From NCBI RefSeq assembly GCF_000787375.1, contig NZ_JRJU01000010.1:1-64000 (forward strand): a stretch of DNA of 64,000 bases, given 5' to 3'. A program made the position numbers and the translations under genes. Source of the DNA: Halalkalibacter okhensis. Its GTDB lineage: Bacteria; Bacillota; Bacilli; Bacillales; Bacillaceae_D. Below the pieces are notes generated by a model. It was not told the DNA's origin. It was given only the letters and a program-made list of their open reading frames with translations, and did not search any database. Shown here in pieces: positions 18,639-27,638 of the stretch. How positions within the stretch are numbered: position 1 is the stretch's first letter; every line of letters begins with the position of its first letter.

Positions 18639-19766
18639 CTAATCGTTGTTTTTCCGAGATTCGGTCATTTGCTTCCACACAGACCCTTTCGCTTCTTCTC
18701 CACCTTCAATTCTTGCAAGTGCCATTTTCGCTTGTAAAGCCACTTCAAATTCAGGATCTGCTGAGGCTTCTCTTAGCGCTTCAATTGCCCGTTCATCACC
18801 AATCTCATATAGGAACATTGCAGCACGCCAACGTACCAATTTATTTTTATCTGCTAATGCGTCAATCATAGCTGGTGTTGCCTCTTCCATCCCTAAGTCT
18901 GACAAACAGTCCCCTGCAGTTCGACGCACTGTAACAGATGAATCCTTTAATGCTTCATATAAATAAGGCAACACTTCCTTTGTTTCAATCATTCCAAGAT
19001 AAACAGTTGCTAAACGTCTAATTGACGCCTTTTCATCTTGTAATGCTTTTGCTAGTACAGGAATATCCTTTTCCTTTGGATTCATCCGTTCAAGTAATGC
19101 ATAGCGATCACGCCAATCTTCTTGATCAAGCATATCTAAAGAGACCTCGATAAATCGTTCGCGCTGAGCTGCTTGAATATCCTCTTTCCCATTTGCCATT
19201 GCAACGAGCCCATTTAGCCTCTCTTGGGAATAAGCAGCTGATAATTCATCAGCAACCTCTTTGGCAATATCATCTAGCTCACCGTAACGTACACCTTTTT
19301 CAACCCATTTCCGCTCCATTACCACATTGTCGTCTTCTTTTTGAGCATTGGCAATTGCAAGAGCAAAGCGTTCTGGTAACCCCTCACGTTTTTCCTGTTG
19401 CCCATCTGTTAATTTAATTTGCATTGGGATCCCTTTAAATGTTTGGACAAATACATTTACTTCTCCAAAATGATCATTCACTTCATTTTCCTCTGCTTGT
19501 GATTCGACATCTTCTCCAAATACAGCACGAACATGAGGAAGGATATTTTTCCAATCTACTTTTGGATGTCTATCAATTGCAATAAAATCTGCAACATGGT
19601 ATACACCTTTCACTCCATCGATGCTAAACAATGATTGTATGTATGCTGGAGCTTCGTTTTTATTTTTCTCCGTATAGCTATTTCTAGCACTTTCACCAAG
19701 ACTCTCGCTTAACGTTAATTTCATCGTATTAGGACTTGGTGTTGGTTCAATTGATGTTATTTTCAT
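18639..19766 (-). CDS. ypgR: YpgR, conserved virulence factor C family (NifU-N plus HEAT repeats)
   Basis: 375 residues from ATG 19766, behind GGAGGT. The first 90 residues form a NifU N-terminal-like domain (ITSIEPTPSPNTMKLTL, IDGVKGVYHVADFIAIDRH). From about residue 210 onward short helical repeats of the HEAT/PBS-lyase type occur (EKASIRRLATVYLGMIETK, DSSVTVRRTAGDCLSDLG, KNKLVRWRAAMFLYEIGD). The S. aureus homologue CvfC affects virulence; the molecular role is unknown. Confidence 0.88.
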   Translation of the reverse strand: MKITSIEPTPSPNTMKLTLSESLGESARNSYTEKNKNEAPAYIQSLFSIDGVKGVYHVADFIAIDRHPKVDWKNILPHVRAVFGEDVESQAEENEVNDHFGEVNVFVQTFKGIPMQIKLTDGQQEKREGLPERFALAIANAQKEDDNVVMERKWVEKGVRYGELDDIAKEVADELSAAYSQERLNGLVAMANGKEDIQAAQRERFIEVSLDMLDQEDWRDRYALLERMNPKEKDIPVLAKALQDEKASIRRLATVYLGMIETKEVLPYLYEALKDSSVTVRRTAGDCLSDLGMEEATPAMIDALADKNKLVRWRAAMFLYEIGDERAIEALREASADPEFEVALQAKMALARIEGGEEAKGSVWKQMTESRKNND

Positions 19767-19941
19767 AAAAATTACCTCCAAAGCTTATTATCTCTCCACT
19801 CTTTGATCTTATCATAGCACCAATTTTCGTGCCAATCAGATGATTCTTCTCTAAGATTTAACTAGTATGTAAAAAAAATGATTAGAACCATGAAAAATAT
19901 AGCTAGTCTGTTATAATAGAACAAAAGGGAGGGTTTTTTCA

Positions 19942-20664
19942 ATGAGAATAGCTTTTTTATCTGATATTCATGGGAATGCTACTGCTTTAGAAGCAGTGTT
20001 ACGTGATGTACAATCTCAACGTGTCGATAAGATTTGTTTCCTTGGTGATTTATGTTTTCGCGGTCCTGAACCGAAGCGTGTCTTAGATATAGTTCGTAGC
20101 CTCGATGCGCACGTCATCAAAGGGAATGCTGATGAATGGCTTGTTCGAGGAATTCAAGAAGGAGAAGTCCCTGAAAGCGCTCTTACTATCATGCAACAAG
20201 AACGAGATTGGACACTACAACGACTTAGCGAAGAAGACCTTACATATTTAAAGGATCTTCCAACTGAGTTGGTATTAGAAGATGGATTAGACTCCATTGT
20301 TCATGCGTTTCACGCAACACCTAACAGCTTATTTGACGTTATATTACCTGATCAAACTTCAGAAATTGAAAATACACTCATGCAACGAGACGACGCAGAC
20401 CTTTATGTATATGGACATATTCACCATCCATACATCCGTTCACTTCACGGAAAGAATGTCGTAAATACCGGAAGTGTCGGTATGCCATTTGACGGACACC
20501 CACTTGCTTCTTATTTAGTAGCTGAAATTGAAGAAGGTCGTCATCGCCTTCATTTAAATCGTGTTCCATATAACCGAGAACATGTCGTTGAAATTTATAA
20601 GCAAGGTGGATATCCGAACATTGAAACAATGGGACGAGTTATATTTTACGGTGTGAGACCGTAA
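19942..20664 (+). CDS. Calcineurin-like metallophosphoesterase
   Basis: 240 residues with the full set of metal-binding motifs: D8-I-H10, GD36, GN62AD, an Ala-Phe-His motif (HAFHA) and GHIHHPYI. This is the YfcE/MJ0936-like branch of small phosphodiesterases, cytoplasmic; the natural substrate is unknown. The ATG follows AAAGGGAGGG. Single gene, convergent with the TlpA-like gene. Confidence 0.9.
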   Translation: MRIAFLSDIHGNATALEAVLRDVQSQRVDKICFLGDLCFRGPEPKRVLDIVRSLDAHVIKGNADEWLVRGIQEGEVPESALTIMQQERDWTLQRLSEEDLTYLKDLPTELVLEDGLDSIVHAFHATPNSLFDVILPDQTSEIENTLMQRDDADLYVYGHIHHPYIRSLHGKNVVNTGSVGMPFDGHPLASYLVAEIEEGRHRLHLNRVPYNREHVVEIYKQGGYPNIETMGRVIFYGVRP

Positions 20665-20675
20665 TTACGTTGCTT

Positions 20676-21098
20676 CTAACTTTCGAGTAAAGAAGCAACA
20701 CCTTTCATAATATCCATTATGGTTGCCTTATCATGATAAATGAAGGCAACCTCTTTTTTTTCGTTTAAAAGAACCGTCGTAGGCACCCCCATACACTGAT
20801 ACAGATCATACACTTTTGTTCCATTGTCTTTTAATACTGGAAACGTATAGCCATTTTTCTCTATAAATGCGTTTAGATCTACTTCTGGGTCTCGTCCCGT
20901 AACATGAATCATAATCATTTCAATTTGATCGGTTTCCATTGATTGATAAAGCGTCTGCTTTGCTTGCAAGTCTCTTTGCGAATCTGGACACCATGATGTC
21001 CAAAATGAAATCATCGTTACTTTTTTATCGGCTTTTTGAAAAGACCATTCGTTCTCTTCCCTAACCATAGGTAAAGCAAATTTAGGTGCTTGTTTCAT
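20676..21098 (-). CDS. Redoxin/TlpA-like thioredoxin-fold protein with one active-site Cys
   Basis: 140 residues, thioredoxin fold. The usual WCxxC is replaced by W36-C37-P-D-S, keeping only the N-terminal Cys, and a cis-Pro motif GVPTTVLL is present with a Cys close by (YQCMGVP). It has no signal peptide, so it is predicted cytoplasmic. Loss of the resolving Cys suggests a peroxidase-like or mixed-disulfide chemistry, perhaps with bacillithiol (inference). It is downstream of brxA but separated by a nested palindromic element. Confidence 0.8.
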   Translation of the reverse strand: MKQAPKFALPMVREENEWSFQKADKKVTMISFWTSWCPDSQRDLQAKQTLYQSMETDQIEMIMIHVTGRDPEVDLNAFIEKNGYTFPVLKDNGTKVYDLYQCMGVPTTVLLNEKKEVAFIYHDKATIMDIMKGVASLLES

Positions 21099-21137
21099 CT
21101 CTCATCATCCTTCTCATAAAAATAGTGAATTAAAGAG

Positions 21138-21341
21138 GGCACTAAAAAGGGAGATTTTAAGGCCACTGAAAAAGGTGTAACTTTCACCTCTTTCAGTGGC
21201 CTTAAGCAATAAGCGGAACCGTTAACTTTGATTGAGTGGGTTTCTCGTAGCTGGCGCGCAACGTGTGGAGCCATTGCTGCTTCCACGAATCTTTCTAAAA
21301 GGACTCATTCATCGCTTTCGAGATTCCCCTTTTTTAGTGCC
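21138..21341. repeat. Nested palindromic element of about 200 bp, family member 2
   Basis: The outer arms are GGCACTAAAAAGGG (21138-21151) and its near complement at 21327-21341. Inside the left part is a second, stronger hairpin (21157-21205) built from TTAAGGCCACTGAAA and its complement. The remaining 120 bases have no known gene; an ORF spanning 21095-21286 is judged spurious. The element fills the gap between brxA and the TlpA-like gene. Confidence 0.65.
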
Positions 21342-21378
21342 TAGATTTCAAGCTTAGTTTAAGTTAACCTTCCGCCAT

Positions 21379-21816
21379 TTATTTACTACAATGCTCATTG
21401 TAAGCAAGAGCTAAATTACGAATAATATCTTCAGGAGCCGCCCCCTCAATTTGCTCACGTGGAATAAAGTGAACAACTTCTTTCCCTTTTAAAATGGCCA
21501 TTGATGGCGAAGAAGGTGGGATGTCCCCAAAATATGAACGCATTTTCGCAGTTGCCTCTTTATCTTGTCCGGCAAATACTGTTACAAGATGCTCAGGTGT
21601 ATGGTCGTGCTGAAGAGAAGTTACAGCAGATGGACGTGCTAATCCAGCAGCACAGCCACATACAGAGTTAATAACTACTAAAGTAGTCCCTTCTGCTTGC
21701 TCCATATATTGATCTACTTCCTCAGCTGTTTTTAATTCCTTAAACCCATTTTCTGTTAACTCCGCTCTCATTGGTAAAACTACTTGACGCATGTATTCTT
21801 CATAAGCCATTGACAT
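21379..21816 (-). CDS. brxA: Bacilliredoxin BrxA (YphP)
   Basis: 145 residues, colinear with B. subtilis YphP/BrxA, including MAYEEYMRQ at the start and the active site C53-G-C55 in VNSVCGCAAGLARP-type context. It removes bacillithiol from proteins after oxidative stress (family knowledge). The ATG follows GAAAGGGG. It starts 6 bases after the thioredoxin-like gene, forming an operon. The bacillithiol synthesis genes bshA and bshB1 lie 30 kb away in the same window. Confidence 0.95.
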   Translation of the reverse strand: MSMAYEEYMRQVVLPMRAELTENGFKELKTAEEVDQYMEQAEGTTLVVINSVCGCAAGLARPSAVTSLQHDHTPEHLVTVFAGQDKEATAKMRSYFGDIPPSSPSMAILKGKEVVHFIPREQIEGAAPEDIIRNLALAYNEHCSK

Positions 21817-21821
21817 TTGTT

Positions 21822-22175
21822 TTATCCCCTTTCAGTCTGTTCATTTTCCAGTAAAGACCACGCGGCCGCATAAGGCTTCAAAATGTTATGGATGTACCCT
21901 ATTGAGTGGAATGCATAGATTCGCTCTACACCAAGTCCCTTTTGAAACAAAAGTAAACATGGTACACTTTGAATTTTCCACTTTTGTGCAAATACAGGAG
22001 AATGGTTAATATTTAAAGAAAAAATAGGCAATGACTCAAATGTTGAATCCACAACTGCTACCATTTTTTCTGCTAACTTACACGTCCCACACAACGGTGT
22101 ATAAACAAAAACAACCGTTAATGGTTCGCGATCAGAAAGCATCTTCTCCAAGGTGCTATTTGAAATATCCTCCAT
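21822..22175 (-). CDS. Thioredoxin-like protein (CGTC)
   Basis: 117 residues, thioredoxin fold with C29-G-T-C32 and cis-Pro motif SVPCLLLF (an extra Cys follows the Pro). It resembles the YtpP/YusE group of small bacillar thioredoxin-like proteins rather than TrxA. It is cytoplasmic, with no signal peptide. Cotranscribed with brxA, it may reduce the bacilliredoxin or its adducts (inference). Confidence 0.85.
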   Translation of the reverse strand: MEDISNSTLEKMLSDREPLTVVFVYTPLCGTCKLAEKMVAVVDSTFESLPIFSLNINHSPVFAQKWKIQSVPCLLLFQKGLGVERIYAFHSIGYIHNILKPYAAAWSLLENEQTERG

Positions 22176-22299
22176 TTCATACCCTCATTTCTTCATTCTC
22201 TATTTTAGCAGAAAAAGAACAAATATGCATAGAAAGCAACAGAAAAAGGACGAGTTTACCCATATTGCCCCTGCATAGATATCCTTTTAATACAAGAAA

Positions 22300-22324
22300 G
22301 GAGTTGTCGTAATACGACAACTCC
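22300..22324 (-). terminator. Intrinsic terminator after the DUF2524 gene
   Basis: GGAGTTGTCGT pairs with ACGACAACTCC with a very short loop. On the minus strand TTTCTTGT follows. Confidence 0.7.
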
Positions 22325-22345
22325 AAAGAATATTGACTTTTTTAC

Positions 22346-22606
22346 TTAGCGTTTTAGTATGAAATGATTTTGTAGTTGATTCACTTGAATCTGCGTACGG
22401 TACAATTGATCGCGTTGCTCCGGAGTCGCTGCATGCATAAGAGTTCCAAGCTCATCATTTAATTCTTGTAAATTCCTTTGTGCTTGTATGTACTCTCCGT
22501 AGTCTCCTTCTTGTACACGTTGTGAATCGTCAAAAGTCTTCTGTGCTTCTTCAAGTGTTGTTTCAGCCTTTTCAAGAAAATGTTCGAGATGAGTGCGCTC
22601 TGCCAT
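22346..22606 (-). CDS. DUF2524 (YtzC-like) protein
   Basis: 86 residues from ATG 22606 (GGAGGA upstream). Soluble, helical coiled-coil-like. The C-terminal LYRTQIQVNQLQNHFIL matches the conserved end of the YtzC/DUF2524 family in Bacillus. Function is unknown. It sits downstream of RNase Z with 50 bases between and is followed by a terminator. Confidence 0.75.
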   Translation of the reverse strand: MAERTHLEHFLEKAETTLEEAQKTFDDSQRVQEGDYGEYIQAQRNLQELNDELGTLMHAATPEQRDQLYRTQIQVNQLQNHFILKR

Positions 22607-22656
22607 GATCATTCCTCCTATAGTGAGTGATTATGATCTTATTTTGCACAACTATA

Positions 22657-23580
22657 TCAAACGTTATTCATTAACCTATAGACCATCAAATCATATGCCA
22701 CTATTGTCTCTGCCATTACAGAGCGAGCCTCTTCTTCTAACTCATCTTCCTCCCCGGCATATCTTGAACTAATGTGAGTTAAAATTAACTGATCAACTTT
22801 CGCTCTTTTAGCAAGGGATGCCACGTCTGTAATGGTGGAATGCCCAAATTGTTCAGCATGGCTTTTTTTCTCTTCACGAAATGTCCCTTCGTGGATCAAT
22901 AAATTAGCTGAATCAGCAAAAGAAACCATTTGCTCTAGTGGACGTGTATCACCAGCGATTACAACCGTTCTTCCTTTTTTATTCTCATGGATAAACTCGG
23001 CGCCATTAATTGTACGACCATCTGGAAGTTCAACTGTTTCTCCCTGCTTTATTCGTTGATAAATCGGTCCAGGCTCTATTCCCAATTCTCGTAATAATTC
23101 AACTTTAAGTGATCCTTGTTGGTCTGCTTCTGTCAATTTAAAGGCATAACTAGGCATGACATGATCTAAACCCATTGCCTCTACCTTGATAGAACAGTCC
23201 TCATAGATTATCCCCTCATGAATCGTAATAATGTGGATATCATACGAAAGAAAGGATTTAGAGATGGTTAACGCCGTTTGTACAAATGCTTCAACACCTT
23301 CTGGCCCATAAATGGTTAACGGGGTTTTGGCACCTTGTGCCGATCTTGAACATAGCAAGCCAGGCAGGCCAAACAAGTGATCACCATGTAGATGACTTAT
23401 GAAGATTCGATCGATTTTTGATAGCGTAATTGGACTCTGCAAGATCTGATGTTGTGTAGCCTCGCCACAATCAAAGAGCCATTGTGTACTTTTCTTTTGC
23501 AAAAAACGTACAACTAAGCCACTCACATTTCGACTTGTCGAAGGAACACCTGAACCTGTTCCTAAAAAATGAAACTCCAT
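22657..23580 (-). CDS. rnz: Ribonuclease Z
   Basis: 307 residues, exactly the B. subtilis length, from ATG 23580. It is the 3' tRNA processing endonuclease (tRNase Z) for CCA-less precursors. The metal motif is S-H63-L-H65-G-D67-H68 with FDCGEATQHQ before it. Later ligands are in GLDHVMPSYAF, IAGDTRP and LILTHISSRY. A GTG three codons earlier (23589) is less likely because it overlaps the ribosome binding site. Confidence 0.96.
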   Translation of the reverse strand: MEFHFLGTGSGVPSTSRNVSGLVVRFLQKKSTQWLFDCGEATQHQILQSPITLSKIDRIFISHLHGDHLFGLPGLLCSRSAQGAKTPLTIYGPEGVEAFVQTALTISKSFLSYDIHIITIHEGIIYEDCSIKVEAMGLDHVMPSYAFKLTEADQQGSLKVELLRELGIEPGPIYQRIKQGETVELPDGRTINGAEFIHENKKGRTVVIAGDTRPLEQMVSFADSANLLIHEGTFREEKKSHAEQFGHSTITDVASLAKRAKVDQLILTHISSRYAGEEDELEEEARSVMAETIVAYDLMVYRLMNNV

Positions 23581-23602
23581 ATTCCTCACCTATTCTTTTC
23601 CA

Positions 23603-24124
23603 TTACTTAGCTAATGCATCAGCAAATGCTTTTGCATAAGGAGGCAAATCTGGCGGTCTTCGGCTAGAAATAATATGGCCATCTACAACAACCGCTTCAT
23701 CAAACCACTCTGCTCCCGCATTTTCCATATCATCGCGAATACCAGGCGTGCTAGTTACTTTTCTTCCATTCAATATTTTGGCCGAAATTAAAACCCAACC
23801 CGCATGACAAATTTGGCCTATCGGCTTCTCATCTCGGTCCATTTCTCTAACGAAGGATAGCACTTCTGGATAACGACGTAATTTATCAGGTGCCCACCCA
23901 CCCGGTACAAGGATCCCATCATACTCTTTAGATGTGACATCTTGATAGCTAAAATCAGAAGTAGCTGGTACTCCATACTTTCCTATGTAAGTCTTCCTCT
24001 TTTCATTCCCAACAAAATGTACAGTGGCCCCTTCTTCGCGCAATCTCATAACAGGATACCAGAGTTCTAAATCTTCAAATTCCTCATCTACTATAGCCAT
24101 TACTTTTTTACCTTCTAATCTCAC
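23603..24124 (-). CDS. DJ-1/PfpI family protein
   Basis: 173 residues from a GTG at 24124, where GGAG is 8 bases upstream. The nucleophile is C106 in GQICHAGW, followed directly by His; an early Glu and GILVPGGWAPD complete the PfpI/YfkM-type fold. Members are deglycase or protease-like stress proteins, with the activity disputed. Downstream lies rnz (22 bases), so they may be cotranscribed. Confidence 0.88.
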   Translation of the reverse strand: MRLEGKKVMAIVDEEFEDLELWYPVMRLREEGATVHFVGNEKRKTYIGKYGVPATSDFSYQDVTSKEYDGILVPGGWAPDKLRRYPEVLSFVREMDRDEKPIGQICHAGWVLISAKILNGRKVTSTPGIRDDMENAGAEWFDEAVVVDGHIISSRRPPDLPPYAKAFADALAK

Positions 24125-24221
24125 AACTACCACTCCTTTTCATCTTGTAATTGTAAGTATAGCATGTCTAATTGAACAGCAAAAATGATTAAAATAATTT
24201 CATTAAACATAGTTGCACAAG

Positions 24222-24265
24222 AAAGGAGGTGCAAAAGGTATTATTGACCTTTTGGTACCTCCTTT
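24222..24265 (-). terminator. Terminator downstream of the YitT-family gene
   Basis: AAAGGAGGT/ACCTCCTTT and AAAAGGT/ACCTTTT form a two-part stem, with TTTCTTG after it on the minus strand. The nearby GGTTTTAAGATAG is also found near the palindromic repeat at 38.05 kb. Confidence 0.6.
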
Positions 24266-24303
24266 GCTCAAGGTTTTAAGATAGTTCCACTTACACCTAA
24301 TCT

Positions 24304-24936
24304 TTATGACTCAGACATTGTCTGTGACTGAGCTTTTTCATACACTGGTTGCTCCGTTGGAACTTTAATCGGTGATTTCTTGTAACGCCCTATAATCACA
24401 CTTGCTACAAAGATCACAAGGACAGATAGGAAAGCATTACCCCATCCAACTAAAAGACCTGCAAACACAATAATGGATAGATCACAAATGAAAATGGAAA
24501 ACCCTCGATTAATGTTCCATTTTTGATCTAAGTATAGTGCTAAAATGTGAATTCCACCGAGTGATGATCCATTATTTAAAACTAATGTAACTCCAAACCC
24601 TATACACAACCCAGCTAATATCGTTGCAAGCCACATTGGTACCGAAAAGAAAGGCAATAAATCCAATCCGTCACGAACAATAGAGATTCCAATAATCGAC
24701 ATAAAACTGGAAATGGTAAACCATTTGCCTAACTTTTTTAATGACATCCAGAAAAATGGTAAGTTCACTAAGAAAAACAGCACACCCCACGACCAAGGGC
24801 TTATGTATGTTAATACTGTCGCAAGTCCTGCTGTTCCTCCAAAAGTAAGCTCATGCAAAGCTAAAAACTTTAACCCGATCGAAGTAAGAAATAATCCAAT
24901 TATTACCAATGAAACCATTTTAAGTCGTTCTAACAT
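24304..24936 (-). CDS. YitT-family membrane protein
   Basis: 210 residues with about five membrane segments and the family signature FGGTAGLATVLTYI and NNGSSLGGIHILALYL. It lacks the cytoplasmic DUF2179 domain present in the other YitT protein in this window (56.9 kb), so it is the short form. The ATG follows AGAGGTGAGGTGCA. Transport role is suspected but unproven. Confidence 0.85.
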   Translation of the reverse strand: MLERLKMVSLVIIGLFLTSIGLKFLALHELTFGGTAGLATVLTYISPWSWGVLFFLVNLPFFWMSLKKLGKWFTISSFMSIIGISIVRDGLDLLPFFSVPMWLATILAGLCIGFGVTLVLNNGSSLGGIHILALYLDQKWNINRGFSIFICDLSIIVFAGLLVGWGNAFLSVLVIFVASVIIGRYKKSPIKVPTEQPVYEKAQSQTMSES

Positions 24937-25110
24937 TGCACCTCACCTCTCTTTCTCTACTAACTACCTTACGAGAAAAAGATAGATTGGTCAATGTATA
25001 TACATGAATTTTTATTCATCAGAATTATCAGATAACTAGATTTTACTAACACTTTGTTAAATTAACTAACAATAATTATGCATTTTTTATTCATGTTTAC
25101 ATATAAAAAA

Positions 25111-25200
25111 ACGAGAACACTCATAGATTTATTGAAAGATTATACATTTTGTTCATTGTGACCAACAAAACATATAAAGGTATAAATCTATCGTTCTCGT
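25111..25200 (-). terminator. Very long hairpin terminator after cheV
   Basis: ACGAGAAC (25111-25118) and ATAGATTTAT (25123-25132) pair with ATAAATCTAT and GTTCTCGT at 25182-25200. The minus strand ends in seven T (25110-25104). The roughly 50-base loop contains a further TTTTGTT/AACAAAA pair. Confidence 0.65.
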
Positions 25201-25207
25201 TTATTTT

Positions 25208-26116
25208 TTATAAAATTAATTGATCAATCATTTCAATTAGTTTTATAATTTCTGGCTTGCTAACTTGACCATCTGCTCCTACACCCTTCCCTTTATGGTA
25301 AAGGTCTCTTGTAATTAATGAAGAGAAGATCACAACAGGGATATTTTTTAACGTTTCATCTCCCTTTATTTGCTTTGTCAAATGGTGCCCATCCATTTGT
25401 GGCATTTCCACATCCGTTATAACAAGCTGGACTTCCTTTAAGACGTCTTGATCTTCATCCTTTAAAAATTGTAAATATTCCCAGGCACCTCTGCCGTGCT
25501 CAAAAAATGTGATTTGATCATAACCCGCTTCAGCAAGCGTATCATGAAGTAGCTTTCGTAACATCGCTGAATCTTCAGCTACAACGATCTTCTTGTCACT
25601 TCTTGTACGTTTTCCAAGTGCTTTTACTTGCTCGACATTCATTCCTTTTTCAGGATTAATCTCAACTACAATTTTTTCGAAATCAAGTAATAAAATCATT
25701 TGATCGTCCATTTTGACAATACCAGTAGTTGCATTTTCTAAACCTTGTGAAAGCTCAGCAGGTTTTTCAATTTGTTCCCAAGAAATACGATGAATTCTTG
25801 ATACATTCTGCACACGAAAAGCCACTTTAATTTGATTTAATTCTGAGATAATCATTTTGTCTTGACTTGGATTTTGGGACTGTCCAAGACCTAAAACGGT
25901 TGACAAATTCACGACTGTTATCACTTCATCCCTTAAGCGGATAATTCCTTCAATATGCGGGTGACTATTTGGCATTGGTGTGACAGGTGGTGCTTGGATA
26001 ATTTCCCTTACTTTCATTACATTAATGCCAAACGTCCCTGCCCCAACCCCAAAAGCAATCACTTCTAGCTCGTTCGTTCCACTTTCGAGTAATATTCCTT
26101 TTTGTTGTTCAATCAC
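25208..26116 (-). CDS. cheV: Chemotaxis coupling protein CheV
   Basis: 302 residues from a GTG at 26116, behind AAAAGGAGGG. The N-terminal CheW-like domain has FGVGAGTFGINVMKVREII. The C-terminal receiver domain has KIVVAEDSAMLRKLL and the phospho-acceptor Asp in VITDVEMPQMDG. It couples receptors to CheA and takes part in adaptation. It starts 24 bases after ilvA, so it may share that transcript. Confidence 0.95.
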   Translation of the reverse strand: MIEQQKGILLESGTNELEVIAFGVGAGTFGINVMKVREIIQAPPVTPMPNSHPHIEGIIRLRDEVITVVNLSTVLGLGQSQNPSQDKMIISELNQIKVAFRVQNVSRIHRISWEQIEKPAELSQGLENATTGIVKMDDQMILLLDFEKIVVEINPEKGMNVEQVKALGKRTRSDKKIVVAEDSAMLRKLLHDTLAEAGYDQITFFEHGRGAWEYLQFLKDEDQDVLKEVQLVITDVEMPQMDGHHLTKQIKGDETLKNIPVVIFSSLITRDLYHKGKGVGADGQVSKPEIIKLIEMIDQLIL

Positions 26117-26139
26117 TGATGACCCTCCTTTTGCTTGCC

Positions 26140-27387
26140 TCAAATAAGTAAATGAAATAAGCTTTCATCTTTATTAATTTCTTGATAATCAAACCCTTTT
26201 TTCATAAGACGGTCAATGAGGCCCGGATAGTCATCACGGCATTTTAGTTCGATTCCAAGTAGAACCGGTCCGTTTGATTTGTTGTTTTTCTTTGTATATT
26301 CAAAACGTGTAATATCATCATCTGGCCCGAGCACATCTTGAATAAATTCTCTTAGCGCTCCAGCACGCTGAGGAAATTGAACAATAAAGTAATATTGAAG
26401 CCCTTCATAAATTAAAGATCGCTCTCTCATTTCCTGCATTCTTCCAATATCATTATTTCCACCACTAACTACACATACAACCGTTTTCCCTTTAATTTCT
26501 TCTTTATAAAAATCAAGAGCGGTAATAGACATAGCTCCGGCTGGTTCTGCAACAATTGCATTTTGATTATACAGTTCCAGAATCGTTGTACAAATTTTCC
26601 CTTCAGGAACTAACACAATATCATCTAAGACACTCTGACAAATTTCAAATGGAATTTGTCCGACTTTCTTCACGGCAGCGCCATCTACAAACTTATCAAT
26701 TTTTTCGAGCTCAATTACTTGCCCCTTCTTAAGGGATTCTTTCATCGCGGGAGCACCAGCTGGCTCACAACCAATTATTTTTGTATGGGGACTTATGCTT
26801 TTTATATAGGTCCCAACTCCACTTATTAAACCGCCGCCACCAATTGAGGAGAATAAATAGTCGATATTTTCGTCGATATCGTTCATTATTTCCATTCCAA
26901 CTGTTCCTTGTCCTGCAACAATCTTTTCTTGATCAAAAGGGTGAATAAAAGCCATTTCATTGTCAGTACAATATGCCATTGCTTCATTAAACGAATCATC
27001 AAATGTATCACCTGATAACACAACATCCACATATTCTTTACCAAAAAATTTCACTTGATCTACTTTTTGGCGCGGTGTCGTTGAAGGCATAAAGATTCTC
27101 CCTTTAATTTTTAGCGTTCGACATGAATAAGCAACACCTTGAGCATGGTTACCGGCACTCGCACAAACGACCCCATTATTTAACTCTTCCCTTGATAGAC
27201 TGGAGATTTGATGAAATGCACCTCTAATTTTAAAAGACCTAACAACTTGTAAGTCTTCTCGCTTTAAATAAACGTTACATTGATAACGCTCTGATAATAC
27301 TTCATTTCTTTGTAAAGGTGTATGTGTCACTACATCTTTTAAACGTTGATTTGCAATGATAATATCCTCAATATGTACGGTTCCCAT
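26140..27387 (-). CDS. ilvA: Threonine ammonia-lyase
   Basis: 415 residues. It deaminates threonine to 2-oxobutanoate, the first step to isoleucine. PLP lysine K53 sits in VVRSFKIRGAF; a glycine loop SSIGGGGLISGVG and ASAGNHAQGVAYS are visible. One C-terminal ACT-like region is present (YYFIVQFPQRAGALREF), as in the B. subtilis enzyme. The ATG follows GAAAGGATTACGATT. No T-box was found upstream. Confidence 0.95.
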   Translation of the reverse strand: MGTVHIEDIIIANQRLKDVVTHTPLQRNEVLSERYQCNVYLKREDLQVVRSFKIRGAFHQISSLSREELNNGVVCASAGNHAQGVAYSCRTLKIKGRIFMPSTTPRQKVDQVKFFGKEYVDVVLSGDTFDDSFNEAMAYCTDNEMAFIHPFDQEKIVAGQGTVGMEIMNDIDENIDYLFSSIGGGGLISGVGTYIKSISPHTKIIGCEPAGAPAMKESLKKGQVIELEKIDKFVDGAAVKKVGQIPFEICQSVLDDIVLVPEGKICTTILELYNQNAIVAEPAGAMSITALDFYKEEIKGKTVVCVVSGGNNDIGRMQEMRERSLIYEGLQYYFIVQFPQRAGALREFIQDVLGPDDDITRFEYTKKNNKSNGPVLLGIELKCRDDYPGLIDRLMKKGFDYQEINKDESLFHLLI

Positions 27388-27638
27388 AATCGTAATCCTT
27401 TCAATTAAAAACTATCTGACATTTTACAATACGTTTATCTTATCACACCGTCATTCATTGCGTAACCCCTCTCTATACAAAGCTATAAAAGAACAAATGA
27501 AGCCGTTTCCGCTTAATTCTTTTTTGATGATTGATTATTTAATAATTCGTATCTATAATAAAGAAGATACATTGAAATTTATAACAAATACATATGTCAT
27601 TTAAAAACATGGTTTGTTTTATTCAAGGAGGGTTGACC

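Noticed and set aside
21095-21286. A 63-codon minus-strand frame ending at the start of the TlpA-like gene
   Set aside because: It runs through the nested palindromic element, has no ribosome binding site and reads the hairpin arms as protein.
27388-27638. T-box or other leader before ilvA or the small peptide gene
   Set aside because: No conserved box or terminator/antiterminator pair was found in this gap.
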